A stretch of DNA of 64,000 nt from Nitrospirota bacterium (GTDB lineage Bacteria > Nitrospirota > Thermodesulfovibrionia > Thermodesulfovibrionales > Magnetobacteriaceae): positions 27,175 through 91,174 of the forward strand of contig JADFYO010000008.1 of assembly GCA_015233015.1 (NCBI GenBank), read 5' to 3'. The notes beneath the pieces are model-generated. The model made no database searches, was not told the DNA's origin, and saw nothing but the letters and a program-made list of their open reading frames with translations. Shown here piece after piece: positions 9,866 to 19,251 of the stretch. The translations under genes were made by a program, and so were the position numbers. The first letter of the stretch is position 1. Each line of letters opens with the position of its first letter.

Positions 9866-12271
9866 ATGAAAGATACAGAAACCATAACAATACCTATAAC
9901 CGGCATGACATGCGCCGTTTGTGCCCAATCTATCGAGAAGGCGATTAAGAAAAATGAGGCTGTAATCAGGGCATCTGTCAATTTTGCCGCCGGAAGGGCC
10001 GCCGCTATCATTAACAGCTACGATGATATTAACTCTATTATCAGCTCTCTCGTCGATGCAATAAAGGAAGAAGGCTACGGCGTTTTGACCTCGAAGGTTG
10101 ACCTTTCTATCGCAGACATGAGCTGTGCCGCATGCGTATCCAATGTCGAGTGGGCAATAAAATCAGTCCGCGGCGTTACTGCGGCAACGGTAAATCTCAC
10201 TCTGGAGAGGGCAAGGGTTGAATATATATCGACGATTACCACTGTCAGCGAAATAATCCAGGCCATAAAACTGGCAGGCTATAAGGCCGAGGCACTCAAT
10301 GAGACCGCTGGAGATACAGAAAAAATAGAAAGGGAAAGGCAATATGCCTCGCTTAAGGCAGCCCTTTGGGGGAGCGCCATTATTTCGGCCATTATCATGA
10401 CCGCCTCGATGGTGAAACTCCCTATGCTGTCAAACCCGTATGTGTTGTGTGCCCTTGCCACCCCAGTGCAGTTTATATCCGGGATGCGGTTTTACCGGGC
10501 GGCTGCCTCAGCCCTCAGGCACTTTTCCACGAATATGAACACCCTTATTGCCGTCGGCACATCGGCCGCTTTTTTTTACAGCACGTTTGCCGTATTTTTC
10601 CCCGAAAGTCTCAGACGGCATGGAATGGAGCCTCACTTGTATTTTGACACATCCGCCGTTATCATAACGCTGATACTTTTTGGCCGTCTGCTTGAGCTGC
10701 GCGCAAAGGGACATACCTCAGAGGCTATAAAAAAACTCATCGGCCTTCAGGCAAAGACCGCCTCCGTAATCAAAGATAACATCGAGACAGCCATACCTAT
10801 TGACGAAGTCGCAGTAGGGGATATCATCATAGTGCGTCCGGGGGAGCGTGTCCCCGTCGATGGGACGATTATAGAAGGGGCCTCAAGCGTCGATGAGGCA
10901 ACGATTACAGGAGAAAGCCTGCCCGTGGATAAGACAATAGGCAACATTCTCTATGGCGGCACTTTAAATATGTACGGGGCATTTAAGATGACGGCGTCGC
11001 GCATAGGCAAGGACTCCATGCTTGGGTCAATTATCAGGCTTATCGAAGAGGCTCAGGCAACAAAGGCACCCATTCAAAGGCTTGCCGATAAGGCGGCCTC
11101 GGTGTTTGTGCCGGCAGTTATTGTAATAGCTTCGATGACGTTTATATTATGGTTTTTCTTAGGCCCTCAGCCCTCTTTCAACCATGCTATGATGAACTTT
11201 ATTGCCGTGCTGATAATCGCGTGCCCGTGCGCTCTTGGCCTTTCAACCCCGACGGCAGTTATGGTCGGCACGGGAAAAGGGGCAGAGAGAGGGATTCTTA
11301 TAAAAGGGGCTGAGGCACTCGAAACCGCCTATAAGATACAAGTCGTCGCCATGGATAAAACCGGCACGCTGACACAGGGCAAACCCTTTGTAACCGGCAT
11401 CGATGCAATTCATAGCGGATTTACTGATAACGATGCACTGAGGACGGCAGCCTCGGCAGAAAGATATTCAGAACACCCCATAGCAAGGGCTATCGTTGAG
11501 AAGGCTATGGCCGAAGGCATAGAGTTGTTTGACCTCGATACGTTTATATCCATAACCGGAGGCGGCGTAAAAGGCACATTCAGAGGCAGCGATATTATTA
11601 TTGGAAGTGCCAGATTGCTGACTGACGAGGGGATAGATGTACTCCCTGACATTAAGACCAAAACCACCGTTTACTTAGCCATAGACAGGGACTTAAAGGC
11701 GGTCTTTTCTATATCTGACACAATAAAAAAGACATCTGCCGCCGCGGTGAAAAAACTCAGGGCAATGGGGATTGAGACCATAATGCTGACCGGCGACCAG
11801 AAACATGCCGCAGAGGCAATAGCGCGTGAGGCTGGGATAGGCAAGGTTTACTCGCAACTCCTGCCAAACGAGAAACTGGATATAATCAAATCCCTGAAAA
11901 AGGAAAAAAAGATTGTTGCCATGGTAGGAGATGGAATAAACGACGCCCCCGCCCTTGCCGAGGCCGATGTGGGGCTGGCCATCGGGACAGGCATGGACAT
12001 TGCGATAGAAGCGGCAGACATCATCTTAATAAAGGGAGACCTCATGGCAGTGGCAGACGCTATAAGCCTCTCGAGGCTGACAATCGGGACGATTAAAGAA
12101 AACCTGTTCTGGGCATTTTTCTACAACATAGTCGGCATTCCAATTGCCGCCGGCGTGTTGACGCTATTTGGCGGCCCGTCGTTAAACCCTATGATTGCCT
12201 CATTTGCGATGGCCTTTAGTTCTGTCAGCGTAGTGAGCAATTCGTTGAGGTTAAAGAAGAAGAGGCTGTAA
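9866..12271 (+). CDS. copA: Copper-translocating P-type ATPase with two HMA domains
   Basis: GMTCAVCAQSIE and DMSCAACVSNVE HMA motifs; CPC (IACPCALGLSTPTA); DKTGTLTQG; GDGINDAPALAEADVG. Confidence 0.96.
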   Translation: MKDTETITIPITGMTCAVCAQSIEKAIKKNEAVIRASVNFAAGRAAAIINSYDDINSIISSLVDAIKEEGYGVLTSKVDLSIADMSCAACVSNVEWAIKSVRGVTAATVNLTLERARVEYISTITTVSEIIQAIKLAGYKAEALNETAGDTEKIERERQYASLKAALWGSAIISAIIMTASMVKLPMLSNPYVLCALATPVQFISGMRFYRAAASALRHFSTNMNTLIAVGTSAAFFYSTFAVFFPESLRRHGMEPHLYFDTSAVIITLILFGRLLELRAKGHTSEAIKKLIGLQAKTASVIKDNIETAIPIDEVAVGDIIIVRPGERVPVDGTIIEGASSVDEATITGESLPVDKTIGNILYGGTLNMYGAFKMTASRIGKDSMLGSIIRLIEEAQATKAPIQRLADKAASVFVPAVIVIASMTFILWFFLGPQPSFNHAMMNFIAVLIIACPCALGLSTPTAVMVGTGKGAERGILIKGAEALETAYKIQVVAMDKTGTLTQGKPFVTGIDAIHSGFTDNDALRTAASAERYSEHPIARAIVEKAMAEGIELFDLDTFISITGGGVKGTFRGSDIIIGSARLLTDEGIDVLPDIKTKTTVYLAIDRDLKAVFSISDTIKKTSAAAVKKLRAMGIETIMLTGDQKHAAEAIAREAGIGKVYSQLLPNEKLDIIKSLKKEKKIVAMVGDGINDAPALAEADVGLAIGTGMDIAIEAADIILIKGDLMAVADAISLSRLTIGTIKENLFWAFFYNIVGIPIAAGVLTLFGGPSLNPMIASFAMAFSSVSVVSNSLRLKKKRL

Positions 12272-12376
12272 TGCCGGGGTTGTAGTCAGGCAGGTGTAAT
12301 CTTTTTGTCTGGTTTTGGCCTGGCGGTCTCCGGCACCCGGAAGTCCCTGCTTTAATGACTGTTACTACCGCGGTTC

Positions 12377-12877
12377 TCAAAAACCAAGCTCTGCCAGCGT
12401 GACCCTGCCATTTTCGTACGAGGCATACTCCGTGCCGGTTTTCATATCAGTGATTCTCACTACCGGCGAGGTATCTATCACAGACTTTTGCGTGCCTATA
12501 TCCATGACGAAGGCCTTTTTTTCCTTCAGGCTCAGCTTTTTCCAACGCTCGGTGTCTATCCTGATAGTCAGGATGTTGTTTGCCTCTGAATGTTCTTTTA
12601 CAAATTGAGCCGAGATAAGACCCTCGATTTGCTTCTTCGCCGTTTCTATTTCCTCTTTGGTTGCATTTTTCCTGGGTACATTAGCCGTGGCCTTCCCGAA
12701 ACTCCCTGTAAACAGCAATATCGAATAGACCACAATTACAAGCGCTAAAACCAATAGCGCGCCGAATTTTATTACATTCATAGAGTTATTTTTACCCTGC
12801 GTATCTTCTTTCAGCATATCTCCTCCGTGTGCCTTAAAATCAGTCCGTTTGTTACACCTATTATATAATAGTTCCAT
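12377..12877 (-). CDS. Hypothetical single-TM protein
   Basis: Hydrophobic VIKFGALLVLALVIVVYSILLF; no recognised family. True start may be the downstream ATG (MLKEDTQG). Confidence 0.55.
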   Translation of the reverse strand: MELLYNRCNKRTDFKAHGGDMLKEDTQGKNNSMNVIKFGALLVLALVIVVYSILLFTGSFGKATANVPRKNATKEEIETAKKQIEGLISAQFVKEHSEANNILTIRIDTERWKKLSLKEKKAFVMDIGTQKSVIDTSPVVRITDMKTGTEYASYENGRVTLAELGF

Positions 12878-12917
12878 TTTGAATAGAAAGATATAAATTT
12901 ATATTTTTGCCGCGGTA

Positions 12918-13559
12918 TTAAGCGTAAACCGAGATATGGCTTTTGGTGGCGGTATTAGTTCCCGTTGAGTTTGCGGTTGATTTTGAATATGGGGATTGAC
13001 CGCCTGAGCCGGTGAACTGCTTCCGCGCTATTTCCTGTTCGGCCTCCGCTTCGATTTGGGATGCCTTCTGAGCAACATCCTCGTCCTGAGGTGAAGGGTC
13101 AGAAGGGGCAAGGGCAGAGGCCCTGACCTGCCTCATCTTTGCTACCGTTTCTTCAGGGGTTTTTGCCTTTGAGACATCGATGGATACCTCTCCTCCGCTT
13201 ATGTATGATTTCCCGTCAGGTCCTTTCGTATATGTGTATGTAGGGGCTCCGGCATATCTGCCGCCGACGGACTCGTGAGCCATTTCGTGGTTTATGACAT
13301 GCTGCTCACGCTGCTTGAGCCTATCCACTTCCCGTTGCGTTGCCGGGTCTTCTCCATTTGCGGCGGTGCCATTTGCGGCGGTGCCATTTGCGGCAGCCCC
13401 GGAGATAGTTACTTTGTCGGCATTGGCTGGCGCATTCCCGGAATTGCCACCGGCAGAACTGCCATGAGGCGTACCCCCTCCAGATACCAGATTACCGTAA
13501 TACGAACCGGCCTGATACCCCACAGGCGGGCTGACTGCTACTGCCGCAATAACCGCCAT
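12918..13559 (-). CDS. SprA-related putative metalloprotease (CJM1_0395-like)
   Basis: REQHVINHEMAHESVGGRYAGAPTYTYTKGPDGKSYISGGEVSIDVS, HExxH-like HEMAH motif of the SprA-like family. Confidence 0.8.
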   Translation of the reverse strand: MAVIAAVAVSPPVGYQAGSYYGNLVSGGGTPHGSSAGGNSGNAPANADKVTISGAAANGTAANGTAANGEDPATQREVDRLKQREQHVINHEMAHESVGGRYAGAPTYTYTKGPDGKSYISGGEVSIDVSKAKTPEETVAKMRQVRASALAPSDPSPQDEDVAQKASQIEAEAEQEIARKQFTGSGGQSPYSKSTANSTGTNTATKSHISVYA

Positions 13560-13600
13560 CTCCGCACCTCACTTGTTTACAATCACTATGCCTGTAACTT

Positions 13601-14053
13601 TTAGTGGGAACATCCACACCCGCATGATGGCTTCGAGTTCGGCGGATATTCCACATGCGCCTTCATGGACACGCTCTCGTCTTCTATAAATAAATGGGCT
13701 GCCTTCATATTTGCCGAATTTACTAATATTGGCGACTTCAAATTAGCAAACAGCTGATTGTTTTCCACAACGAGCATTACAAACACCACCATGTCTGCTA
13801 TGTCCTTGCACTCGAGATATTCCTCGACGAAGTCCTCCACTTTAAACCCGTAGTTATGAAATAATATAAACGGGTCAGACACTATAAAGGCCACATCGGG
13901 GTCATCCACCGATTGCAGCCACTGTATTGGCTCCTTGTATGGCAGCAGACAAAAACGCGTCAGATTTTTAAAACCTATGACGCCTCTTGGAAAATGAATA
14001 ATTTTCTCATCTTCCACTTCCACTTCATCAAACCTCGTGGTCTTGATCTTCAT
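13601..14053 (-). CDS. fliW: Flagellar assembly factor FliW
   Basis: IIHFPRGVIGFKNLTRFCLLPY...PIQWLQSVDDPDVAFIVSDPF. Confidence 0.92.
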   Translation of the reverse strand: MKIKTTRFDEVEVEDEKIIHFPRGVIGFKNLTRFCLLPYKEPIQWLQSVDDPDVAFIVSDPFILFHNYGFKVEDFVEEYLECKDIADMVVFVMLVVENNQLFANLKSPILVNSANMKAAHLFIEDESVSMKAHVEYPPNSKPSCGCGCSH

Positions 14054-14159
14054 AATTCCCCCAGTATGTTTTCACTATAACGGTGTCATAAAACACCTCA
14101 ATAATTTATTATACAATAATTCCCCTTAAAATATCGCGTAAATGGCAAGAGCCGGTGTT

Positions 14160-17100
14160 TTAAAACAAGCCGGAGATTCTTTTTGCTTCCCCTGAGACTT
14201 CCGCACTTGAATCGGCCATCCCTTTGTCGATTATCCCCTTAACCTTTGAACCCTTTATAAAGACAAGCGCCCCTACGGCATCCTTTCTTACCTTTTCGTC
14301 GGCGCTGCCCATTAATGTTTCAATCAACTGAAGCGCCCGCTCAGGTTCCAGTTTCTTCGAGGAGAATATTTTGCCTAACAATGGAGCGGCTATCGGGCCG
14401 AGGTATGGGTTGTTAGTCGCAAGATTAACCAGGGCGTTAACAGACTCCCCTGTCCCAATCTGTGCCACTGTGGAAGCCGCCAGCCTTGCGCCTGTTTCGT
14501 TTCCTTTGACAAACCCCTCGCTGCCCAATAAGTCTGTCAGAGAGGACAGCGCGTCATTGCCCATATATGACAGCAAAATGGATATGGCCTGTGAATTGCC
14601 GGGGTCTTCGTTTTGTACCATTTCATAAATCAGTTTTTTTACCACAATCTTATCGGTACGAAGGCCAATAAGACAGGCAATGTTGTCGCGGCTCTTAGCT
14701 TGAAGTGAAACCACGACCGCCCTGTCCTTTTTTATGAATGTCGCGTAGCTTTCCTTATAATTGTCGATGTCAGCCGCGCTGCATCCAGACGGCCGCTTAT
14801 CCATGAATTTTATTGCATCGTAAACAAGTGTAAAATATATGTCTTCTTTGACTGAATTTGCCAGCTGCTTCGTATTGTATCTCGTGGTTTTCATATTATA
14901 CACAACCACTGCCGCTGCGACCCCAACCAGCATGAGGACTGTGGCGGCAATTATTTTCCTGAGCCATGTGGTCTCGACCTTAGTCTGCACCTCGGCGGCG
15001 GTAGGCGCTATAGCTATCTCTTCCTGAATAAGCGGTGGGCGAGAGATGGCCTTCTTTACGTTAGTTTTTTCGATTTGTCTTAATGAGGATTCAAATGTGT
15101 TGTCTATCAGATGGCTCAAACCTGCCGCGGCGACTATTGTTCTCAGTTGCGCCGATTCCCCCCGGCTCTGAGGTGCAACAGACAGATATTGCGTCATAAT
15201 CTGTGTCAGCGCCTGCCGTGCAGATGTGTTTTCCTCCGTGGTAAGTTCCCACTCGATAAGCCACCTCACGATAGTTCCATCGAGACCCGCGGAGTATAAA
15301 TAAAAACCGTTTTGACTGAAAACAAGGGCATTGACGCCGTCCATATGGCCGGTAAGAGTGAATAAACAATCACTGCTTTCAATGTTGAATATATATATTG
15401 TCCCTTCCATAGTACCGCAGGCGAAATAACGCTCGTCACTCTTGCAGAAGTCCACAGAGAGGACACTTAAATCCCCTGTGTTAAAAGTCCTGATAAGTTT
15501 CATTGTCCTGATGTTCCACAAACCCAATAAACCATCGGAGGCTGCCGTAAGGGCATAAAGACCATTGCCGCTTAGCGCTATGGCATTGACCGCGCCCTCG
15601 TGGCAAGCCGCGCTCTTAGCCGCCTTCCCCGTTACACTGTCCCAAAAGATAACAGAGCCGTCTTCCATGCCTGAAAGGAAAATCCTCTCATCCTTATGTA
15701 ACGCCAAAGCAGTAACAGAAGCCCCGCATTCTTCGAAGCGTCCAAGATAGCTGCCCTCGCCGGTCGTATCCCACAGGCGTATAGTCCTTTCTGTGGCCGC
15801 GCTGAATATATACCTTCCATTTCCAGTCATTGCTATCGCCTTGACAGGTCCCTTGTGCTTTGAAAATTTATTTACCCGAACAGAGTTATTAATATCCAAT
15901 GTCAATACATTGCCGTTATCTGTGCCAACGCATATCAGTCCAGACAGATAGTCCGACGCCATCGATGTGACGGCACTGCCGTCTGCCCCTGTCTCACTGA
16001 TTATGGCAGTGGTTGAGACATCTATTTTACGCACTATGCCGTCGCTGTCTCCCGTGAGCAGGCCGCCGCCGTCACTCGTTATGGAAAGGGCGTTTGTTAT
16101 GCCGCCTGGGCAGGGATAATCGTTGACCCTCCAGCCGCTTTTGGGATATTTTCGACTATATGCAAGCGGTACCGCGGTCAACAGATCAACTGCCTCGGGG
16201 TTTTGTTCATATCCGCTTAGCGAACGTACCGCGTCAATAACGCTGGCTGCCCCTATGAAGTCGGAATGGTTTATTTTGTCTTTCGCTTCGGACAGTCTTT
16301 TTGAGAACTCATAGCTGATTTCACTCTCTCTGATTATTGCCGGCTGAACTAATGTGTATGACAACGCATAGGTATTGTCGAAGCTGATAAACATGATGTC
16401 ATTACCGGCACCTATGATGAGTTTGTTTTCCTTTTGACTTATAGCGCCACACTTAATTGTCCCGCTTTGTTTAATAATCCTGTGAATTAGTCCGGTCTTT
16501 AATTCCCAAACCCTGACGGCAGTCTCATCGACGCTAACCATGAAGCGCCCGTCGGCGCTAAAACCCGCAAAGATGATGGCCGCCGTGTGTCCTCGAAATT
16601 GTTCGACTGGTTTCCCTGTCTCAGTATCCCACAATATAACAGGGTCCCTGCCGCCGCCGGTAACGGCAAGTTTGCCGTCGCCGTTTAGGGCAATCGTCCC
16701 GGCTGCGCTTGATTGTCCAGAAAATCTGAGTGCGGGTTTCCCTGTTTTGGTCTCCCACTTACACGGCGGGCTGCCCTTGTGCGACGTATAGACGTACTTT
16801 AAATCTGGTGAAACTGCAAGGGAGGTTATTGGCGTATGGTCTGTTTTATAGGCGCCCACGGTCTTTGAGTTCTTTATGTCCCAAACTCTGATTGAGCCGT
16901 CGTGCGAGGCTGATACTACATAAATCGTGGAAGGCAGGAATTTTACTGCCGAGGTCCCTTTACCAGGGGCATGTCCTTCGAAGTTATGAATGACCTGACC
17001 GCTTGCTGCGTCCATTATCTGAACCCTGCCGTCTGCGAGGCCGGCGGCTATATAGCGCTTGTCAACGGTTATATCTATTGCCGTAACCGCAGCCTGCCGC

Positions 17101-18899
17101 TCCTTCTGAAATATGTCCGGAGGGGTCCCTGCGTTAAGGTCATATACACATATGCGGCCGTCGTTCATACCGGCATAGGCGTTTTTCCCGTCTTTAGACA
17201 GCGCTAATGAAGATGCCTCCCTGAACTCATCGACATATTTCCTTTGAACTGAAAACCCTGGAAGATATTCATACACGGCCTCAGAGAGCGCCTCGGGAAG
17301 TTCCTTAAAACGCCCTCTCCATTTCGCGTACGCGCCGCTGCTATCCCTGCCAAGTTCTTTCAGGCAGTGGCAATAACCAACTGCCGTTACGGGGTCCTCC
17401 CTACCGTTATCCAGAAACCATTGAAAATTGGCGGCTGCCGCCTCAAGCAGAGCAGTGTCCCCTCTGTCCATCCCTGTGCCGGCGGCTAACAGGGCGCGTA
17501 TTTTTTTGGCCTCTGGAAGGTCATTTCTATCTTTAGAAAACTCATCGATAATATTAGTGGCGGTATATTCGTCTCCAAGCAGGAGATGAAGTTTCCCCAT
17601 CAGAAATCTTCCCTGCCCGATGTGCTGAAGGCTTTGAAGATAATCCTGCATTTTGCTTACCGCGGCGTCCTCCTTAAGCGCGCCCTTTCGTACGTCGAGC
17701 AGGGCAAGATTAAAGGCGGCCTCCACGTGTTCGGGGTCAGCCTCGACGGCCTTATGCCAGTGCTCATCGGCACGATTTAACTGATTTATAGTCGCGTATG
17801 ACACACCCTGGTTATTGAGCGAGTCTGCCTTTAACTCAGAAGGCATTGCCTCTGGCCGTGGGTATGAAGTCCCCGTAGTGCGTGAATAAATCGCGATGAG
17901 CCTGTCCCTGATTTCCGCAAAGTCAGCAGGTCTTTGGTCTCTGTCTTTATGGAGACACTCAAGCATCAGCAAAGACAGCTCATCGTCGATGCCGGGGGTT
18001 AAGTCCTGTGGGATAGGGGGCGGGTCGTTCGTATGGATATTTTTCCAAAGCATAATCTGATAAAATATGATGCCCTGCCTCTGTTCCGGCGTAAGCAAGA
18101 ATGGCCTCCTGCCGCAAAACAATTCGTAAAGAATACAGCCGTATGCGTAAACATCAGAGGACATTCCTGCGGTATGGGCGTCTTTAAACTGCTCGGGGGC
18201 CATGTACTGAGGCGTTCCAAACGGGACGCCGCCGATGGTCATAGTCTGCCACGGGTTTGATATATCCTTGTGTAATTCGGCCTGAGCACTAAGAAGGTCA
18301 ATCATCGAGGCGTTTTCCTCGCCAATTGTAAGCTCTTCGTCTTTACCCCAGCTGCCAAGGCCAACGAGGCCAAAGTCGGTTATAAGGGCCATGCCGTACT
18401 TGCTCATCAGAATATTGGCGGGCTTGAGGTCCCTGTGGACGATTCCGGTTTGGGAGATACCGCTGTTGTCAGTCCATATAAACGTATGCGTCCAGTTCAT
18501 ACCGGAGGCGATTTGAATGGCCATGTCCAGTTTTTCGGTAAATGTGGATAATGTCCCTTCCCTGAGCCACGCATCCAGCGCACCGGCATCGACATATTCG
18601 ATAAAAAGACGTGGGAGGCCGTCCACTTCCGCGACATAGTATGCCGAGCATATGTTGGGATGAACTCCGAGGCTTATCCATGCCTCTGCCTCGCGATAAA
18701 ACCGGTTCAGCCCATTGGGGTTTTCCAAAACAGACGGCAGGGGGGTCTTAACGGCCACCATTCTCCCAATTTCCCTGTCGAAGACAAAATAAACCTCGCC
18801 CATTCCACCGCGCGCAAGGCCGCGAACCTCGTATCTATTGTCTATTACGGAGTTCTTCTTCCAAAGACCGCGTTGCGCTAAGGGTAAGTTTCCTATCAT
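14160..18899 (-). CDS. Hanks-type Ser/Thr kinase with TPR-like, WD40 repeats, TM helix and C-terminal HEAT-like region
   Basis: GGMGEVYFVFD, VAVK, HRDLKPANIL, DFGLVG, GTPQYMAPEQF; many WD40 blades (VRVWDIKNSK, IRLWDTTGEG); TM IIAATVLMLVGVAAAVVVYN. Confidence 0.92.
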   Translation of the reverse strand: MIGNLPLAQRGLWKKNSVIDNRYEVRGLARGGMGEVYFVFDREIGRMVAVKTPLPSVLENPNGLNRFYREAEAWISLGVHPNICSAYYVAEVDGLPRLFIEYVDAGALDAWLREGTLSTFTEKLDMAIQIASGMNWTHTFIWTDNSGISQTGIVHRDLKPANILMSKYGMALITDFGLVGLGSWGKDEELTIGEENASMIDLLSAQAELHKDISNPWQTMTIGGVPFGTPQYMAPEQFKDAHTAGMSSDVYAYGCILYELFCGRRPFLLTPEQRQGIIFYQIMLWKNIHTNDPPPIPQDLTPGIDDELSLLMLECLHKDRDQRPADFAEIRDRLIAIYSRTTGTSYPRPEAMPSELKADSLNNQGVSYATINQLNRADEHWHKAVEADPEHVEAAFNLALLDVRKGALKEDAAVSKMQDYLQSLQHIGQGRFLMGKLHLLLGDEYTATNIIDEFSKDRNDLPEAKKIRALLAAGTGMDRGDTALLEAAAANFQWFLDNGREDPVTAVGYCHCLKELGRDSSGAYAKWRGRFKELPEALSEAVYEYLPGFSVQRKYVDEFREASSLALSKDGKNAYAGMNDGRICVYDLNAGTPPDIFQKERQAAVTAIDITVDKRYIAAGLADGRVQIMDAASGQVIHNFEGHAPGKGTSAVKFLPSTIYVVSASHDGSIRVWDIKNSKTVGAYKTDHTPITSLAVSPDLKYVYTSHKGSPPCKWETKTGKPALRFSGQSSAAGTIALNGDGKLAVTGGGRDPVILWDTETGKPVEQFRGHTAAIIFAGFSADGRFMVSVDETAVRVWELKTGLIHRIIKQSGTIKCGAISQKENKLIIGAGNDIMFISFDNTYALSYTLVQPAIIRESEISYEFSKRLSEAKDKINHSDFIGAASVIDAVRSLSGYEQNPEAVDLLTAVPLAYSRKYPKSGWRVNDYPCPGGITNALSITSDGGGLLTGDSDGIVRKIDVSTTAIISETGADGSAVTSMASDYLSGLICVGTDNGNVLTLDINNSVRVNKFSKHKGPVKAIAMTGNGRYIFSAATERTIRLWDTTGEGSYLGRFEECGASVTALALHKDERIFLSGMEDGSVIFWDSVTGKAAKSAACHEGAVNAIALSGNGLYALTAASDGLLGLWNIRTMKLIRTFNTGDLSVLSVDFCKSDERYFACGTMEGTIYIFNIESSDCLFTLTGHMDGVNALVFSQNGFYLYSAGLDGTIVRWLIEWELTTEENTSARQALTQIMTQYLSVAPQSRGESAQLRTIVAAAGLSHLIDNTFESSLRQIEKTNVKKAISRPPLIQEEIAIAPTAAEVQTKVETTWLRKIIAATVLMLVGVAAAVVVYNMKTTRYNTKQLANSVKEDIYFTLVYDAIKFMDKRPSGCSAADIDNYKESYATFIKKDRAVVVSLQAKSRDNIACLIGLRTDKIVVKKLIYEMVQNEDPGNSQAISILLSYMGNDALSSLTDLLGSEGFVKGNETGARLAASTVAQIGTGESVNALVNLATNNPYLGPIAAPLLGKIFSSKKLEPERALQLIETLMGSADEKVRKDAVGALVFIKGSKVKGIIDKGMADSSAEVSGEAKRISGLF

Positions 18900-18920
18900 A
18901 AGAGACAGCTCCCCGGGATA

Positions 18921-19232
18921 CTACTGCATCAGTGCTAAAGCGCCTGTCTTAGGGTCATATTTATAGATTCCCTTGTCTATCACCACGCTTGCGAACTGCT
19001 CCAGTTCAGACAGGTCTTTTGGGTATCTGCCCTCTGCCCCGTAAAAATTATTCACGGCCTGGCGGAGATTCTCTATGTCGGTCTTGTGTGCTAATACTTT
19101 GGCCTTGTCCATGGTGTCAAGTTTTTGCTGCGCCACATTGCTGACTTTTTCAGAGACCTCGGCTGACTGCTTACACGACTGCATTACTAAGACAAAACAC
19201 AACAACACTATCATGTTAATAACAATTCTCAT
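18921..19232 (-). CDS. Small lipoprotein with pseudopilin-C-like segment
   Basis: Signal peptide ending VMQSC; LRQAVNNFYGAEGRYPKDLSELEQF resembles GspG-type globular domains. Confidence 0.6.
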   Translation of the reverse strand: MRIVINMIVLLCFVLVMQSCKQSAEVSEKVSNVAQQKLDTMDKAKVLAHKTDIENLRQAVNNFYGAEGRYPKDLSELEQFASVVIDKGIYKYDPKTGALALMQ

Positions 19233-19251
19233 ATTTCCCTCCGTTTGTGAT

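Noticed and set aside
10366-10647. 93-aa plus ORF inside copA
   Set aside because: Alternative frame within copA with no domain signal.
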